A stretch of 32,285 nucleotides of DNA from an uncultured Candidatus Melainabacteria bacterium (GCA_934693235.1 CAKUUY010000021.1:1-32285); one strand, 5' to 3'. Counted from the stretch's first letter, positions 7,152 through 14,408 are shown. Translations and numbers: made by a program. Notes: a model not told the origin generated them from the letters alone.

Positions 7152-7184
7152 GTTATTCTGAGCAATTAGCAAAGAATCTTCTCA
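7152..7184. repeat. GTTATTCTGAGC...AAAGAATCTTCTC palindromic repeat
   Basis: The gap between DUF47 and pit contains GTTATTCTGAGCAATTAGC then AAAGAATCTTCTCA. It resembles the common genomic repeat of the form GTCATTCTGAGCGAAGCGAAGAATCTC found in many bacteria; arms pair imperfectly. Lying between two co-directional genes of one operon, it would be transcribed. Confidence 0.5.
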
Positions 7185-7192
7185 AAATATTT

Positions 7193-7834
7193 TTATGATT
7201 GTTTTAAAACAACATTCAAAATAGTATCTGTAACATAAAAACATGCATCGAAAGCGTTTTCAATTTCTTTATACATATCTCTAAGTTTTATAACTTCAAG
7301 AGCTTCATATCTGCCTGAAAAAAGATTTCCCATTGCTCGACGATGAATTTCATCACCATGAGCTTCAATTTCTTTCATTTCAATATTTAATTTTGTAATT
7401 TTTTCAACATCAGAAACTTTTTTGAAAAGTTTAACGATTTCAGCAAGTTTATCTGTTGCCTGAACTAAAGTTAAAGCCTGTTCTTTCATTTCGTTAGTGT
7501 AGTCGTTCAATCTATACACTTCCAAATTCAAGCAGGCTTTTACGATTTTTTTAGTAATTTTATTTAATTGTACTGCAATGGTTTGAATATCTTCTCTTTC
7601 TATTGGAGTAATAAAACTTTTATTCAATTGCTTTAAAACAGCTTTGTATGAAAGTTTACCCTTTTTCTTGTATTTTAAAGCTTTTTCTTTGTATTCATCA
7701 GTTAACTTATCGTGCATAATTTTATCATATAATCTTGCAGTCTTTTGACAAATCTCTGCGCTGTCCTGAAAATAAGTAAAAAACATTTTATCTTCCGGTG
7801 GCATAATATATGACATCAAATTGAATTTTGGCAT
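7193..7834 (-). CDS. DUF47 (PhoU-like) phosphate transport accessory protein
   Basis: A 213-aa, almost all-helical protein with the DUF47/TIGR00153 pattern: PPEDKMFFTYFQDSAEICQ at the start and EIEAHGDEIHRRAMGNLF with the metal-binding ExxxD/H type motif about residue 150-165. Family members partner Pit transporters and regulate them. It lies upstream of pit on the same strand. Ribosome binding site GAAGGTAA stands 4-5 nt before the ATG. Confidence 0.9.
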   Translation of the reverse strand: MPKFNLMSYIMPPEDKMFFTYFQDSAEICQKTARLYDKIMHDKLTDEYKEKALKYKKKGKLSYKAVLKQLNKSFITPIEREDIQTIAVQLNKITKKIVKACLNLEVYRLNDYTNEMKEQALTLVQATDKLAEIVKLFKKVSDVEKITKLNIEMKEIEAHGDEIHRRAMGNLFSGRYEALEVIKLRDMYKEIENAFDACFYVTDTILNVVLKQS

Positions 7835-7933
7835 ATTTACCTTCCTTTGTTAATACGTGTTTTTAATACACATGCCAAGCATACTTTAAACAAAAAACAT
7901 TTAAAATAGTATCGTAACAATTTGTAATAAGAG

Positions 7934-8043
7934 AAGTTACTAAGTTACTTGGGCATTAAGACACTAGGACATATAGCTCGCTTTGCTCGTAAATATATTT
8001 GGCGTAGCCTGTAAAGAACTTAGCATCTTAAACTTAGTAACTT
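7934..8043. repeat. 110-bp intergenic element with perfect 13-bp terminal inverted repeats (repeat copy 2)
   Basis: Ends AAGTTACTAAGTT (7934-7946) and AACTTAGTAACTT (8031-8043) are perfect inverted repeats. The interior starts with the dispersed repeat (GGGCATTAAGACACTAGG) and a CTCGCTTTGCTCG hairpin-like motif. It has no open frame, so it looks like a MITE-sized or palindromic mobile element fragment. It lies between divergent DUF47 and the receiver-domain gene. Confidence 0.6.
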
Positions 8044-8063
8044 TAAATGACCAAAATTCTCAC

Positions 8064-8091
8064 TTGTGAAATCAAAAATAAATGTTACAAT
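8064..8091 (+). promoter_or_regulatory. Promoter giving a leaderless mRNA for the receiver-domain gene
   Basis: TTGTGA, 16-nt spacer, TACAAT with TGT extension. The -10 box ends 6 nt before the ATG at 8098, so the predicted start point is the A of the start codon; there is no ribosome binding site. Confidence 0.65.
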
Positions 8092-8097
8092 ACCTAT

Positions 8098-8490
8098 ATG
8101 AAACCAAGAATTTTAATCGTAGATGACTCATCAAGGTGGATTTTGCATCATCAAGAGATTATCAGACAAATCTTTAACAACAATATTGATATAGATACTG
8201 CAAATTCCGCAAAAGAGGGTGTAGAACGGCTTACCGCATCTATTGATAAACCATATAACTTTATTTTGACCGATATGCAAATGGAACCAGATTTTTTGCC
8301 ATTGTTTGCCGGAGAATGGTTTATAAAACAAATAAAATTCTTTAATGAATATAAAAATACTAAAATTATTGCGGTTTCTGCAGCCGAAAACCTTAAACAA
8401 ATCGCTAAAAATTACGATGTTGACTATATTCCGAAATATATGTGTAACGATATTAATTCTTATTGTAACAAATTATTAAAAAACGAATAA
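8098..8490 (+). CDS. Stand-alone response-regulator receiver domain (CheY-like)
   Basis: A 130-aa single receiver domain: acidic pair D9-D10 in ILIVDDSS, phospho-acceptor D59 in FILTDMQM, switch serine S94 in IIAVSAAEN, and K113 in YIPKY. There is no output domain, so it probably relays or competes for phosphate, or binds a partner. No kinase gene is in the window. The ATG at 8098 is chosen because the receiver fold begins there and the promoter -10 box ends 6 nt before it; an upstream in-frame ATG at 8047 would lie ahead of the promoter and adds a non-homologous 17 residues. Confidence 0.85.
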   Translation: MKPRILIVDDSSRWILHHQEIIRQIFNNNIDIDTANSAKEGVERLTASIDKPYNFILTDMQMEPDFLPLFAGEWFIKQIKFFNEYKNTKIIAVSAAENLKQIAKNYDVDYIPKYMCNDINSYCNKLLKNE

Positions 8491-8564
8491 AAACATTAAA
8501 GTTTTCTCTAAAAAATCCCGATTAATAAATTGTTGAAAGGTTAGATTAAAAAAAGGAGAAAACG

Positions 8565-8699
8565 ATGTACGGATATATTGCTTGGCCCGGAGTATACAGT
8601 TTTAAAGAAGAATTAGGTCTGTTTCTTGAATATTGTAAAGAGCAGATTGATGAGGTGATGAAAAAGATTGAAGAAACTGAAGATCTTGTTGCGCAATAG
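8565..8699 (+). CDS. 44-aa small protein, unknown function
   Basis: An ATG at 8565 with a strong AAAAGGAG site 6 nt upstream opens 44 codons: MYGYIAWPGVYSFKEEL, then a charged amphipathic helix (FLEYCKEQIDEVMKKIEETE) ending at TAG. A bidirectional terminator follows 34 nt later. Codon use and the well-placed ribosome binding site support a real gene. No membrane segment. It may be co-transcribed with the receiver domain 74 nt upstream. Not a family I recognise. Confidence 0.72.
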   Translation: MYGYIAWPGVYSFKEELGLFLEYCKEQIDEVMKKIEETEDLVAQ

Positions 8700-8732
8700 C
8701 ATAAGGGTCTTAGCTGATGATTATGGATGTGT

Positions 8733-8761
8733 AAAGGCGGTAATAAATTTACCGCCTTTTT
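8733..8761. terminator. Bidirectional intrinsic terminator
   Basis: AAAGGCGGTAA and TTACCGCCTTT form an 11-bp stem with loop TAAAT, followed by T on the plus strand and by T-rich sequence on the minus. It separates the plus-strand 44-aa gene from the minus-strand small heat-shock-like gene. Confidence 0.88.
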
Positions 8762-8778
8762 GTTACTTTGTAAATACA

Positions 8779-9312
8779 TTAATCAAATGGAATTGTAATG
8801 ATATATTCATTACCTTGGCGAACTTTTGTAATATCTTGAGTGTTAATTCGTTCACCAAACGCAAATGTTTGACTGTATCTCATTATTTTTTGACCTCGAC
8901 GAGAATTTGATTCTCCCGCAGCATTAATTGTTACCGTATTACCATTCGATTTTACTTCAACATTTTTCTCATCATTGTCGAATGGTCTCAAATCAATTAC
9001 TATTTTGTACGTATCTTCTGTTCTGTCAACATGAATAAAAGGAGCAGTGTTTTGCACCATTTTATTTTCTTTAGCAAATTCTTTCCTTACAAATTTATCC
9101 ATTTGACGTTCTTGTTGAGCAAATGCTCTATCCATCTTTCTCATCTGAAACATTGGATCAAGCATCCTTTTAAAGTGCCAATCCGCAACAACATAAAAAG
9201 CAGCAAAAGCTCCCAAAAATACTAACAAACCTATTAAAACATGTTTAAGTGCCTGATGTTTGCATAAAAAGCAATTGTCAAATTCTTCGTGTCTATAATT
9301 GTTGTCTTCCAT
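8779..9312 (-). CDS. Membrane-anchored alpha-crystallin (Hsp20-like) domain protein
   Basis: A 177-aa protein with a CxxC (C14, C17) near the N-terminus, one membrane segment at about 24-43 (VLIGLLVFLGAFAAFYVV), a charged helical linker rich in Met/Gln/Arg, and a beta-rich C-terminal domain (about 90-177) in Hsp20 style: APFIHVDRTEDTYKIVIDL, EVKSNGNTVTINAAGE, and a final GNEYIITIPFD. Small heat shock proteins bind unfolding proteins; a membrane tether is unusual and suggests surveillance of the envelope side. Topology (domain inside or outside) cannot be told from sequence alone. Ribosome binding site AAGGAGAG precedes the ATG. Confidence 0.78.
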   Translation of the reverse strand: MEDNNYRHEEFDNCFLCKHQALKHVLIGLLVFLGAFAAFYVVADWHFKRMLDPMFQMRKMDRAFAQQERQMDKFVRKEFAKENKMVQNTAPFIHVDRTEDTYKIVIDLRPFDNDEKNVEVKSNGNTVTINAAGESNSRRGQKIMRYSQTFAFGERINTQDITKVRQGNEYIITIPFD

Positions 9313-9388
9313 GATATCTCTCCTTTCGATTTTATTTTAGTATAAAATTTAGTTTGTAAAAGTACATTACTCAATTTGGCTAATACTC

Positions 9389-9417
9389 TTGAAAAACTGG
9401 AAAACACATGGTATTAT
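9389..9417 (+). promoter_or_regulatory. Promoter of the RHH gene
   Basis: TTGAAA, 17-nt spacer, TATTAT; start about 25 nt before the ATG at 9449, with CGGAGTG as ribosome binding site between. Confidence 0.65.
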
Positions 9418-9448
9418 CTTAGTGTGTAAAATAAACGGAGTGTGAATT

Positions 9449-9637
9449 ATGGCAAAAATTTTAGTGACTATGCCGGATGATTTCTTGCATAAAATTGACG
9501 GAGTCGCAAGTAATGAACAAAGAAGTAGAAGTGAATTGATTAGGGAAGCTCTTCGCTCTTATATGAAACGCATGACTATCAAAAACCCTCAAAAAGCCGA
9601 AGAGGAAGCTAAAAAACTTGAAAGTTTGTTGGGTTAA
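9449..9637 (+). CDS. Ribbon-helix-helix (CopG/Arc-type) DNA-binding protein
   Basis: A 62-aa protein with the RHH pattern: strand AKILVTMPDDFLHKID, then helix NEQRSRSELIREALRSYMKR, then a charged tail. Such proteins dimerise and bind DNA through the N-terminal ribbon; many are antitoxins or small repressors. No toxin gene sits beside it (the next gene is convergent glyoxalase), so it looks like a free-standing regulator. It has its own promoter and terminator. Confidence 0.85.
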   Translation: MAKILVTMPDDFLHKIDGVASNEQRSRSELIREALRSYMKRMTIKNPQKAEEEAKKLESLLG

Positions 9638-9657
9638 GTAAAAATTTTGACTTGCAC

Positions 9658-9699
9658 AAAAAAGAATAATCGACAATCTTCATCGATTATTCTTTTTTT
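9658..9699. terminator. Bidirectional intrinsic terminator
   Basis: AAAAAGAATAATCGA and TCGATTATTCTTTTT pair over 15 bp around a 9-nt loop with a T-run on both strands. Shared by the RHH gene (plus) and the glyoxalase gene (minus). Confidence 0.9.
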
Positions 9700-9714
9700 A
9701 TTTATGATTTAATC

Positions 9715-10095
9715 TTACATTTTTTTAGCTAAAATCTCAATTTCGTTTTCATCAGGATCTTTCAAAAAAGCAATATACATATTAACTTCCGGCATAAAAT
9801 ATGGTTCATATAAATATTTGTAGCCATATTTATTCATTCTCTCCGTAAAATCACTCATTTTATCAAGTTCAAATGCCAAATGTCCAAAAGCATTCCCGTT
9901 TGTGTATCCGTCTTTTGGAGTTTCTTTGTTATAAGTTAATTCTAATTGAGTTTGTCCGTCTTCATCACTCAAATAATAAAGAGTGCAATCGTCCAATTTA
10001 ACCTCTTCTGTTTTATTCATTTCAAGTAAACCTGTATAAAATTCCATTGATTTTTCAAGGTTTTGGACTCTTATCATAGCATGTACAAATTTCAT
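9715..10095 (-). CDS. gloA: Lactoylglutathione lyase / glyoxalase I-type VOC protein
   Basis: A 126-aa vicinal-oxygen-chelate protein of typical glyoxalase I length. Metal ligands expected for the E. coli enzyme are in place: H5 (KFVHAMIRV), E52 (QLELTYN), H72 (FGHLAFE) and E120 (NEIEIL). The family isomerises the hemithioacetal of methylglyoxal and glutathione (or another thiol); the thiol used here is unknown. Methylglyoxal arises from triose phosphates, which fits a glycolytic organism. Ribosome binding site AAGGGG precedes the ATG. Confidence 0.88.
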   Translation of the reverse strand: MKFVHAMIRVQNLEKSMEFYTGLLEMNKTEEVKLDDCTLYYLSDEDGQTQLELTYNKETPKDGYTNGNAFGHLAFELDKMSDFTERMNKYGYKYLYEPYFMPEVNMYIAFLKDPDENEIEILAKKM

Positions 10096-10110
10096 TTTTT
10101 CCCCTTTCTT

Positions 10111-11232
10111 CTAATCTATATGAGATTGTATTCCGTTTGAAGTATTTTTGTCAATCTCTATAACGTGTCGAATTATTGTATGTGCCATAAGTAACAAATA
10201 CGGGTTAATTTCATTTGTATTGCCCATATTTATTTTTGCTTGCGGTTTTTCTTGCTCTGTGTTTACAGTTGTTTGAGAATTTGTTTCAAAAGATACTACA
10301 GATTCCATAGAATAATGTTTTTCATCTCCCTCAATTCGTAGCATAAGCTCTTCTTTTGGAAATTCTTTTACACATTCTATGTTTACATGTACAGAATTTG
10401 AATTTTCTAATATCAAGGTCGCGGTAACATTCCCATAATTTAGGGTTGTAATTGTAATTATTAAAATACTATCAGAACCATCTTCTTTTTGCCCTGCTTC
10501 TATTTCGAGGTCAAAACCCACTCCCTCTTGCAAAGGCAGCCAAGGGAGATACAAAAGCATAAGCAATTTCATTGTTTGGGCAGAATCATTTTGAGCGGCA
10601 GCAGCGATACTCGCATTAATCAATTTTGCAGTGTCTTTGAGCTGTGTCAAATCAGTAATTCCAAGCTTTGAAGAATTTGCCATTGTTGTAATAAGTTTTG
10701 CAATCGCATCTTTTCCGTTTATTTCTATCATTTGCGCAACTTGAGACAGGTTAATCAAACCACTTGATGAAATTGTTAAATTCCGAAGTGTACTTTGCAA
10801 TTGACTTAAAACAGCTTTGTTGCCTGTTAATAAAATATTTTGAGCATCTGTAAGAGATAAACCCTGCAATTGTGCAAGAATTTGCGCCTGAGTTTGTGAC
10901 ATCGCATTTCTTTGCATATTAACTTGATTGGCAAATCTTTGATTTAATTGAGCTAGTGAAATATTTCGTTGGAGCATATAAACAAATTCATTCATATTCT
11001 TCGGTAACTTCATCATATCTTTTACAAAAACTGCCTGATCACTTCCACCCATATTTCCCATTTGAGGTGACGGAGTCGGAGTTTTAGGTGCAAGTGCCGC
11101 ACCCTGTGGCTGTGATGTCGCTGATGGAGCAAAATTTTGTGCAGGCTGATTATGTGGCACCTGCTTTTGAGAATTAAGTGCCTGATAATTGACAAATTTC
11201 GATATTAAATGCCCAAGGTTAATGTCAGCCAT
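10111..11232 (-). CDS. Q/P-rich helical protein with a beta-rich C-terminal domain, unknown
   Basis: A 373-aa protein. Residues about 20-60 are Pro/Gln/Ser-rich; about 75-225 are helical with many Asn/Gln; about 230-300 form a beta-type domain (DSILIITITTLNYGNVTATL). No signal peptide. The arrangement of a low-complexity region plus a domain where strands follow a PWLPLQEGVGFDLEI segment is reminiscent of FliK-type hook-length regulators, but no flagellar gene is present here, so I leave the function open. The -10 box ends 7 nt before the ATG, with no ribosome binding site. The glyoxalase start lies 15 nt past its stop. Confidence 0.75.
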   Translation of the reverse strand: MADINLGHLISKFVNYQALNSQKQVPHNQPAQNFAPSATSQPQGAALAPKTPTPSPQMGNMGGSDQAVFVKDMMKLPKNMNEFVYMLQRNISLAQLNQRFANQVNMQRNAMSQTQAQILAQLQGLSLTDAQNILLTGNKAVLSQLQSTLRNLTISSSGLINLSQVAQMIEINGKDAIAKLITTMANSSKLGITDLTQLKDTAKLINASIAAAAQNDSAQTMKLLMLLYLPWLPLQEGVGFDLEIEAGQKEDGSDSILIITITTLNYGNVTATLILENSNSVHVNIECVKEFPKEELMLRIEGDEKHYSMESVVSFETNSQTTVNTEQEKPQAKINMGNTNEINPYLLLMAHTIIRHVIEIDKNTSNGIQSHID

Positions 11233-11239
11233 AGCTTTT

Positions 11240-11267
11240 ATTATACTGATTTTTTAGAGTTTGTCCA
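11240..11267 (-). promoter_or_regulatory. Promoter giving a leaderless mRNA for the 10111-11232 gene
   Basis: Minus-strand TGGACA, 16-nt spacer, TATAAT; 7 nt separate the -10 box from the ATG at 11232. Confidence 0.68.
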
Positions 11268-11297
11268 GTAAAATAAAAGTCGCTATTTAGCTATGTG

Positions 11298-11600
11298 TCA
11301 TTCAACTTTTTCATCATCAAAATTATCATCAACGGGCTCAATCGGAGCCTTGTTGTTTCGGTACAAATAATACAGGTACATATCCACGAGCAGGAAGAAC
11401 GTGTTCATTATATACAGCCAAAATACCCAATCCATATCATCCAAGACTTTATGGGCAATTCCGCAAACATAACCCAACAAAATTAACATAGAAAAATGGA
11501 TACTTTTCCCATGTACACATTTACACTTATAAGTCTTTAAGGCGGCTACAGGCCAACTAATTCCAAAACATACCATCATTCCGGCTTCAAATACGCTCAT
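11298..11600 (-). CDS. Small three-helix membrane protein, PQ-loop/SemiSWEET-like
   Basis: A 100-aa protein with three hydrophobic segments (about 3-20, 35-52, 58-80) and an acidic tail. The first loop reads GISWPVAALKTYKCKCVHGKS, followed by ILLGYVCGIAHK; this agrees with small bacterial proteins related to PQ-loop/SemiSWEET transporters, where a proline in the first helix and a short inter-helix loop are typical. Substrate unknown. GAGGAG precedes the ATG. Divergent from alr with about 120 nt between starts. Confidence 0.7.
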   Translation of the reverse strand: MSVFEAGMMVCFGISWPVAALKTYKCKCVHGKSIHFSMLILLGYVCGIAHKVLDDMDWVFWLYIMNTFFLLVDMYLYYLYRNNKAPIEPVDDNFDDEKVE

Positions 11601-11685
11601 TTATATATCTCCTCTATTCTTAATCTATAATTCTATATTACATCATGAATTTTCTTCGGATATAAAAATTTTATTAAAATTTTTC

Positions 11686-11714
11686 TTGCCACGATTTGCT
11701 TTTGGTACTATACT
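11686..11714 (+). promoter_or_regulatory. Promoter giving a leaderless alr mRNA
   Basis: TTGCCA, 17-nt spacer, TATACT; 7 nt then the ATG at 11722. The TTG of the -35 box at 11686 is also an in-frame start candidate, but it lies within the promoter and is rejected. Confidence 0.7.
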
Positions 11715-11721
11715 TAAACTT

Positions 11722-12846
11722 ATGAAAAATGTAAGACAAACAAATATAAATATCCACAGAGATAGCTGGGTTGAGATTAACTTAGAAAATATATCGCACA
11801 ACATGCGTGCAATTAGAAAGAACACACCAAAAGGCGTTAAACTTTTGGCAGTAGTAAAAGCGGACGCCTATGGGCATGGTTCTGTTATGATTGCACCAAC
11901 TCTTTTGGCATCAGGTGCAGACATGCTTGGTGTTGCCTCTATTGATGAAGGGGTTGACCTTAGACAGGCTAAAATCAATTGTGAAATCCTCGTACTGGGT
12001 GCGGTTCCGGTTTGGGCAGTAGAAACAGCAGTAAAATCAGATATTACAATCGCAATATTTTCAAAAGAACACCTTGAAGCCTGCAAACAAGCTTACGAAA
12101 GAACAGGCATAAAACCGAAAGTTCACGTAAAACTTGATACAGGTATGAATAGAATTGGCGTTTCTGTTGATAATGCGGTTGATTTTATAAAAGAGGTTCG
12201 CGAGGCTAATTATCTTGATTTTAGAGGGGTATTCACCCATCTTGCAAACGCAGAAATCAGAGAAAAAACACAAATTCAAATTGACAGATGGAACAAGGTA
12301 ATCTCGCAAATTGATACACATGATTTATTGTTGCATATTTTGAATACAGCAGGTGCAATGTGTTATGATGTTCCAAATTCTAACATGCGACGTGCAGGAA
12401 TCGGAATTTACGGGCTTTATCCTGATTTACCGTCAGATGGAGAAGTTCACAAACCAGACTTAAAACCTGTTTTATCACTAAAAGCAAGGATTGTGAATAT
12501 TCACGAAGCTAAAAATGGTGAGGGTGTAAGTTATGGGCACACATTCACAGCTCATGGCACACGAAAAATTGCTACAATTCCATTGGGTTACGCAGATGGT
12601 GTTCCTCGCGGACTTTCAAACAAAATCAAAGGAATTTTGAACGGAAAAGAAATTCCACAAATTGGAAATATAACAATGGATCAAATGATGTTTGATATAA
12701 CGGGAGTTGAGGCACAACTCGGTGATGTCATAACATTATTGGATGAAACTCATTCAATCGACGAATGGGCCAAAATCCTAGGCACAATTAACTATGAATT
12801 AACTTGCAGATTGAAAGTTAGGTTACCAAGGGTGTATACAAGATAA
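11722..12846 (+). CDS. alr: Alanine racemase
   Basis: A 374-aa PLP enzyme making D-alanine for peptidoglycan. PLP-binding K46 is in AVVKADAYGHG, catalytic Y271 in GVSYGHTFTA, followed by PLGYADGVPRG and TMDQMMFDITG, and the C-terminus ends in the usual LKVRLPRVY. Length is standard. The start at 11722 gives 15 residues before the conserved WVEINLENI and is 7 nt from the -10 box, with no Shine-Dalgarno, so the mRNA is probably leaderless. Stands alone, followed by repeats. Confidence 0.97.
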   Translation: MKNVRQTNINIHRDSWVEINLENISHNMRAIRKNTPKGVKLLAVVKADAYGHGSVMIAPTLLASGADMLGVASIDEGVDLRQAKINCEILVLGAVPVWAVETAVKSDITIAIFSKEHLEACKQAYERTGIKPKVHVKLDTGMNRIGVSVDNAVDFIKEVREANYLDFRGVFTHLANAEIREKTQIQIDRWNKVISQIDTHDLLLHILNTAGAMCYDVPNSNMRRAGIGIYGLYPDLPSDGEVHKPDLKPVLSLKARIVNIHEAKNGEGVSYGHTFTAHGTRKIATIPLGYADGVPRGLSNKIKGILNGKEIPQIGNITMDQMMFDITGVEAQLGDVITLLDETHSIDEWAKILGTINYELTCRLKVRLPRVYTR

Positions 12847-12848
12847 GG

Positions 12849-12880
12849 ATACTAAGGCAATAAGGCACTAGGGCACTAAG
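12849..12880. repeat. Dispersed CACTAAGG-type intergenic repeat, copy 3
   Basis: ATACTAAGGCAATAAGG then CACTAGGGCACTAAG directly after the alr stop. Same repeat family as at 943, 7934, 23851, 26485 and 27461. Confidence 0.6.
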
Positions 12881-12903
12881 AGCTTATAAAAGTGAATAAG
12901 GCA

Positions 12904-13018
12904 ATAAGAGAATATGTGAATAAGTTCATTACAGGTGCTATCGCACTAAAGCATATTTTTGAGCGGAGCGAACTATATGAACTTATTTTCTTATTCACTT
13001 ATTTACCTATTCTCTTAT
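12904..13018. repeat. Large imperfect palindrome ahead of lpdA
   Basis: Two perfect 11-bp pairs lie in nested order: ATAAGAGAATA (12904) with TATTCTCTTAT (13008), and AATAAGTTCAT (12919) with ATGAACTTATT (12977). The right arm has about 20 extra bases that repeat the GTGAATAAG motif. The centre includes GAGCGGAGCGAAC. It would form a long cruciform or RNA hairpin. Confidence 0.6.
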
Positions 13019-13029
13019 AGGTCAAATAG

Positions 13030-13049
13030 GTTGGGCTTACTAGCCCAAC
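13030..13049 (+). other. Perfect 8-bp GC-rich hairpin in the lpdA leader
   Basis: GTTGGGCT-TACT-AGCCCAAC, followed by AAAATAAT and not by T, so it is not an intrinsic terminator in this direction. It lies 26 nt before the lpdA start and could affect the leader of that mRNA. Confidence 0.5.
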
Positions 13050-13074
13050 AAAATAATCTTAAAAAGGGGTTAAA

Positions 13075-14343
13075 ATGACACAACAATTTGATTTAGGAAT
13101 AATTGGTGGCGGACCAGCCGGATATACAGCAGCTTTTCATGCTAGAATAAAAGGATTATCTGTTGTTTTATTTGAAAAAGACAAGGTTGGTGGCGTTTGC
13201 CTAAATCGTGGTTGTATTCCGACAAAAGCAATTTTGCATTCAGCAGAACTTTATGAGGAAATGAAATCCGCTCAGGATTTAGGAATTATCACTGAAAATC
13301 TCTCATTTGACTACGCAAAAGTTGTTGAGCACAAAGATAAAGTTGTTGAAAAATTAAGAAAAACCTTAGAACTTTCTTTGAAAAATGCAGGCGTTGTGGT
13401 AGTTAATGCAGAAGCTAGCATTTCTGACTCGCCAATTCAAAATACCATTTCTTCAGCTGTGCAAGAAATAGAAACAATTAGAGCCAATGAGGAAACTTAT
13501 AAGTGTTCAAAAGTTATAGTTGCAACAGGTTCAAAACCCAGAGATTTTGACAGTTTAAGGTTTGACCATGAATTTATTCTTTCTTCAGACGATATTTTGA
13601 ATTTAAAAACTTTACCAAAAAGTATTGTGATAATCGGTTCCGGAGCAATCGGAATTGAATGGGCTAGAATATTGGCTGCATTTGATGTTGAAGTTACGGT
13701 TATCGAAATGGCAGAACACCTTTTGCCATTAGCAGACGTTGAGGTTTCTAAAAGAATTGAAAGAATTTTTAAGTCAAAAAAAATTAAATTCTTTACTGCA
13801 AACGGTGTAAAAAAAATTGAAAGAAATCAAGTTATACTAAAATCAGGAGAGATTTTAACACCTGAACTTGTCCTTTTGGCAACCGGTAGGACTCCTCAAC
13901 CTATTGAAAATTGTAAAATATGCATTGGGGATGCGTGCGGGAAAATTCAACTTGCTCATTTTGCAATAAAACAAGCCGTTGCAGAAGTTAGTGGTGTTGA
14001 ATTTGATGAAACACTTGTCCCATCTGTTGTTTACGGATGTCCTGAAATCGCTTGGGTTGGTAAACGTGAACAAGATTTAGAAGAGGGAAGCTACAAAAAA
14101 TCAAATATTTTGATTTCAGCTCTTGGTAAATCCCATTGCGATAACTGTTCTGATGGATTTATAAAAATTCTTTCTCAAGACAGCAAAATCGTTGGAGCAC
14201 ATATCGTTTCAAAAGAAGCAGCAGCACTTATTCAAGAAATCACAATCGCAATGCAAAATAATATAACAATTGATGAATTGAAAAAAGTTTGTTTTGCTCA
14301 CCCGACGTACTCGGAAGGTATTTTTGAATGTTTGTTTAGGTAA
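13075..14343 (+). CDS. lpdA: Dihydrolipoamide dehydrogenase, short form with an internal deletion
   Basis: A 422-aa flavoprotein (usual 460-475) that reoxidises lipoamide in 2-oxoacid dehydrogenase or glycine cleavage complexes. Seen: FAD motif GGGPAG at 11-16, redox C42/C47 in GGVCLNRGCIPTK, NAD motif IIGSGAIGIEWA at 187-197, ATGRTP at 269-274, and the C-terminal H409/E414 in FAHPTYSEG. Between GR (271-272) and the FAD-ribose GD (285-286) there are only 12 residues; in the E. coli enzyme about 38. The missing part is the GxxxVDxxxRTxxPxIYAI segment. The frame is intact on both sides, so this is an in-frame loss. AAAAAGGGG precedes the ATG. The partner lipA is 400 nt downstream of its end. 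Confidence 0.9.
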   Translation: MTQQFDLGIIGGGPAGYTAAFHARIKGLSVVLFEKDKVGGVCLNRGCIPTKAILHSAELYEEMKSAQDLGIITENLSFDYAKVVEHKDKVVEKLRKTLELSLKNAGVVVVNAEASISDSPIQNTISSAVQEIETIRANEETYKCSKVIVATGSKPRDFDSLRFDHEFILSSDDILNLKTLPKSIVIIGSGAIGIEWARILAAFDVEVTVIEMAEHLLPLADVEVSKRIERIFKSKKIKFFTANGVKKIERNQVILKSGEILTPELVLLATGRTPQPIENCKICIGDACGKIQLAHFAIKQAVAEVSGVEFDETLVPSVVYGCPEIAWVGKREQDLEEGSYKKSNILISALGKSHCDNCSDGFIKILSQDSKIVGAHIVSKEAAALIQEITIAMQNNITIDELKKVCFAHPTYSEGIFECLFR

Positions 14344-14348
14344 AAACC

Positions 14349-14385
14349 AAAAACAGTTATGTCTTGAATTGACGTAACTGTTTTT
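14349..14385. terminator. Bidirectional intrinsic terminator
   Basis: AAAAACAGTTATGTC and GACGTAACTGTTTTT pair over 15 bp (one A-C or G-U position depending on strand) around TTGAATT. It separates lpdA (plus) from the minus-strand small exported protein. Confidence 0.88.
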
Positions 14386-14408
14386 GATTTATAAAAAAAT
14401 GTAATTGA

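Noticed and set aside
8546..8779. Minus-strand 77-codon frame opposite the 44-aa gene
   Set aside because: It lies across the bidirectional terminator and lacks a ribosome binding site; the plus-strand 44-codon frame has a strong one.
9449..9637. RHH protein as antitoxin of a type II pair
   Set aside because: No toxin frame adjoins it; the gene has its own promoter and a terminator directly after it.
10111..11232. Firm call as flagellar hook-length protein FliK
   Set aside because: Only general resemblance in layout; no FliK signature and no flagellar genes nearby.
11686..11721. Longer alr start at TTG
   Set aside because: The TTG is part of the -35 box; the extra 12 residues do not belong to the family and would precede the predicted start point.
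13030..13049. Intrinsic terminator before lpdA
   Set aside because: Perfect hairpin, but it is followed by AAAATAAT, not a T-run, on either useful strand.
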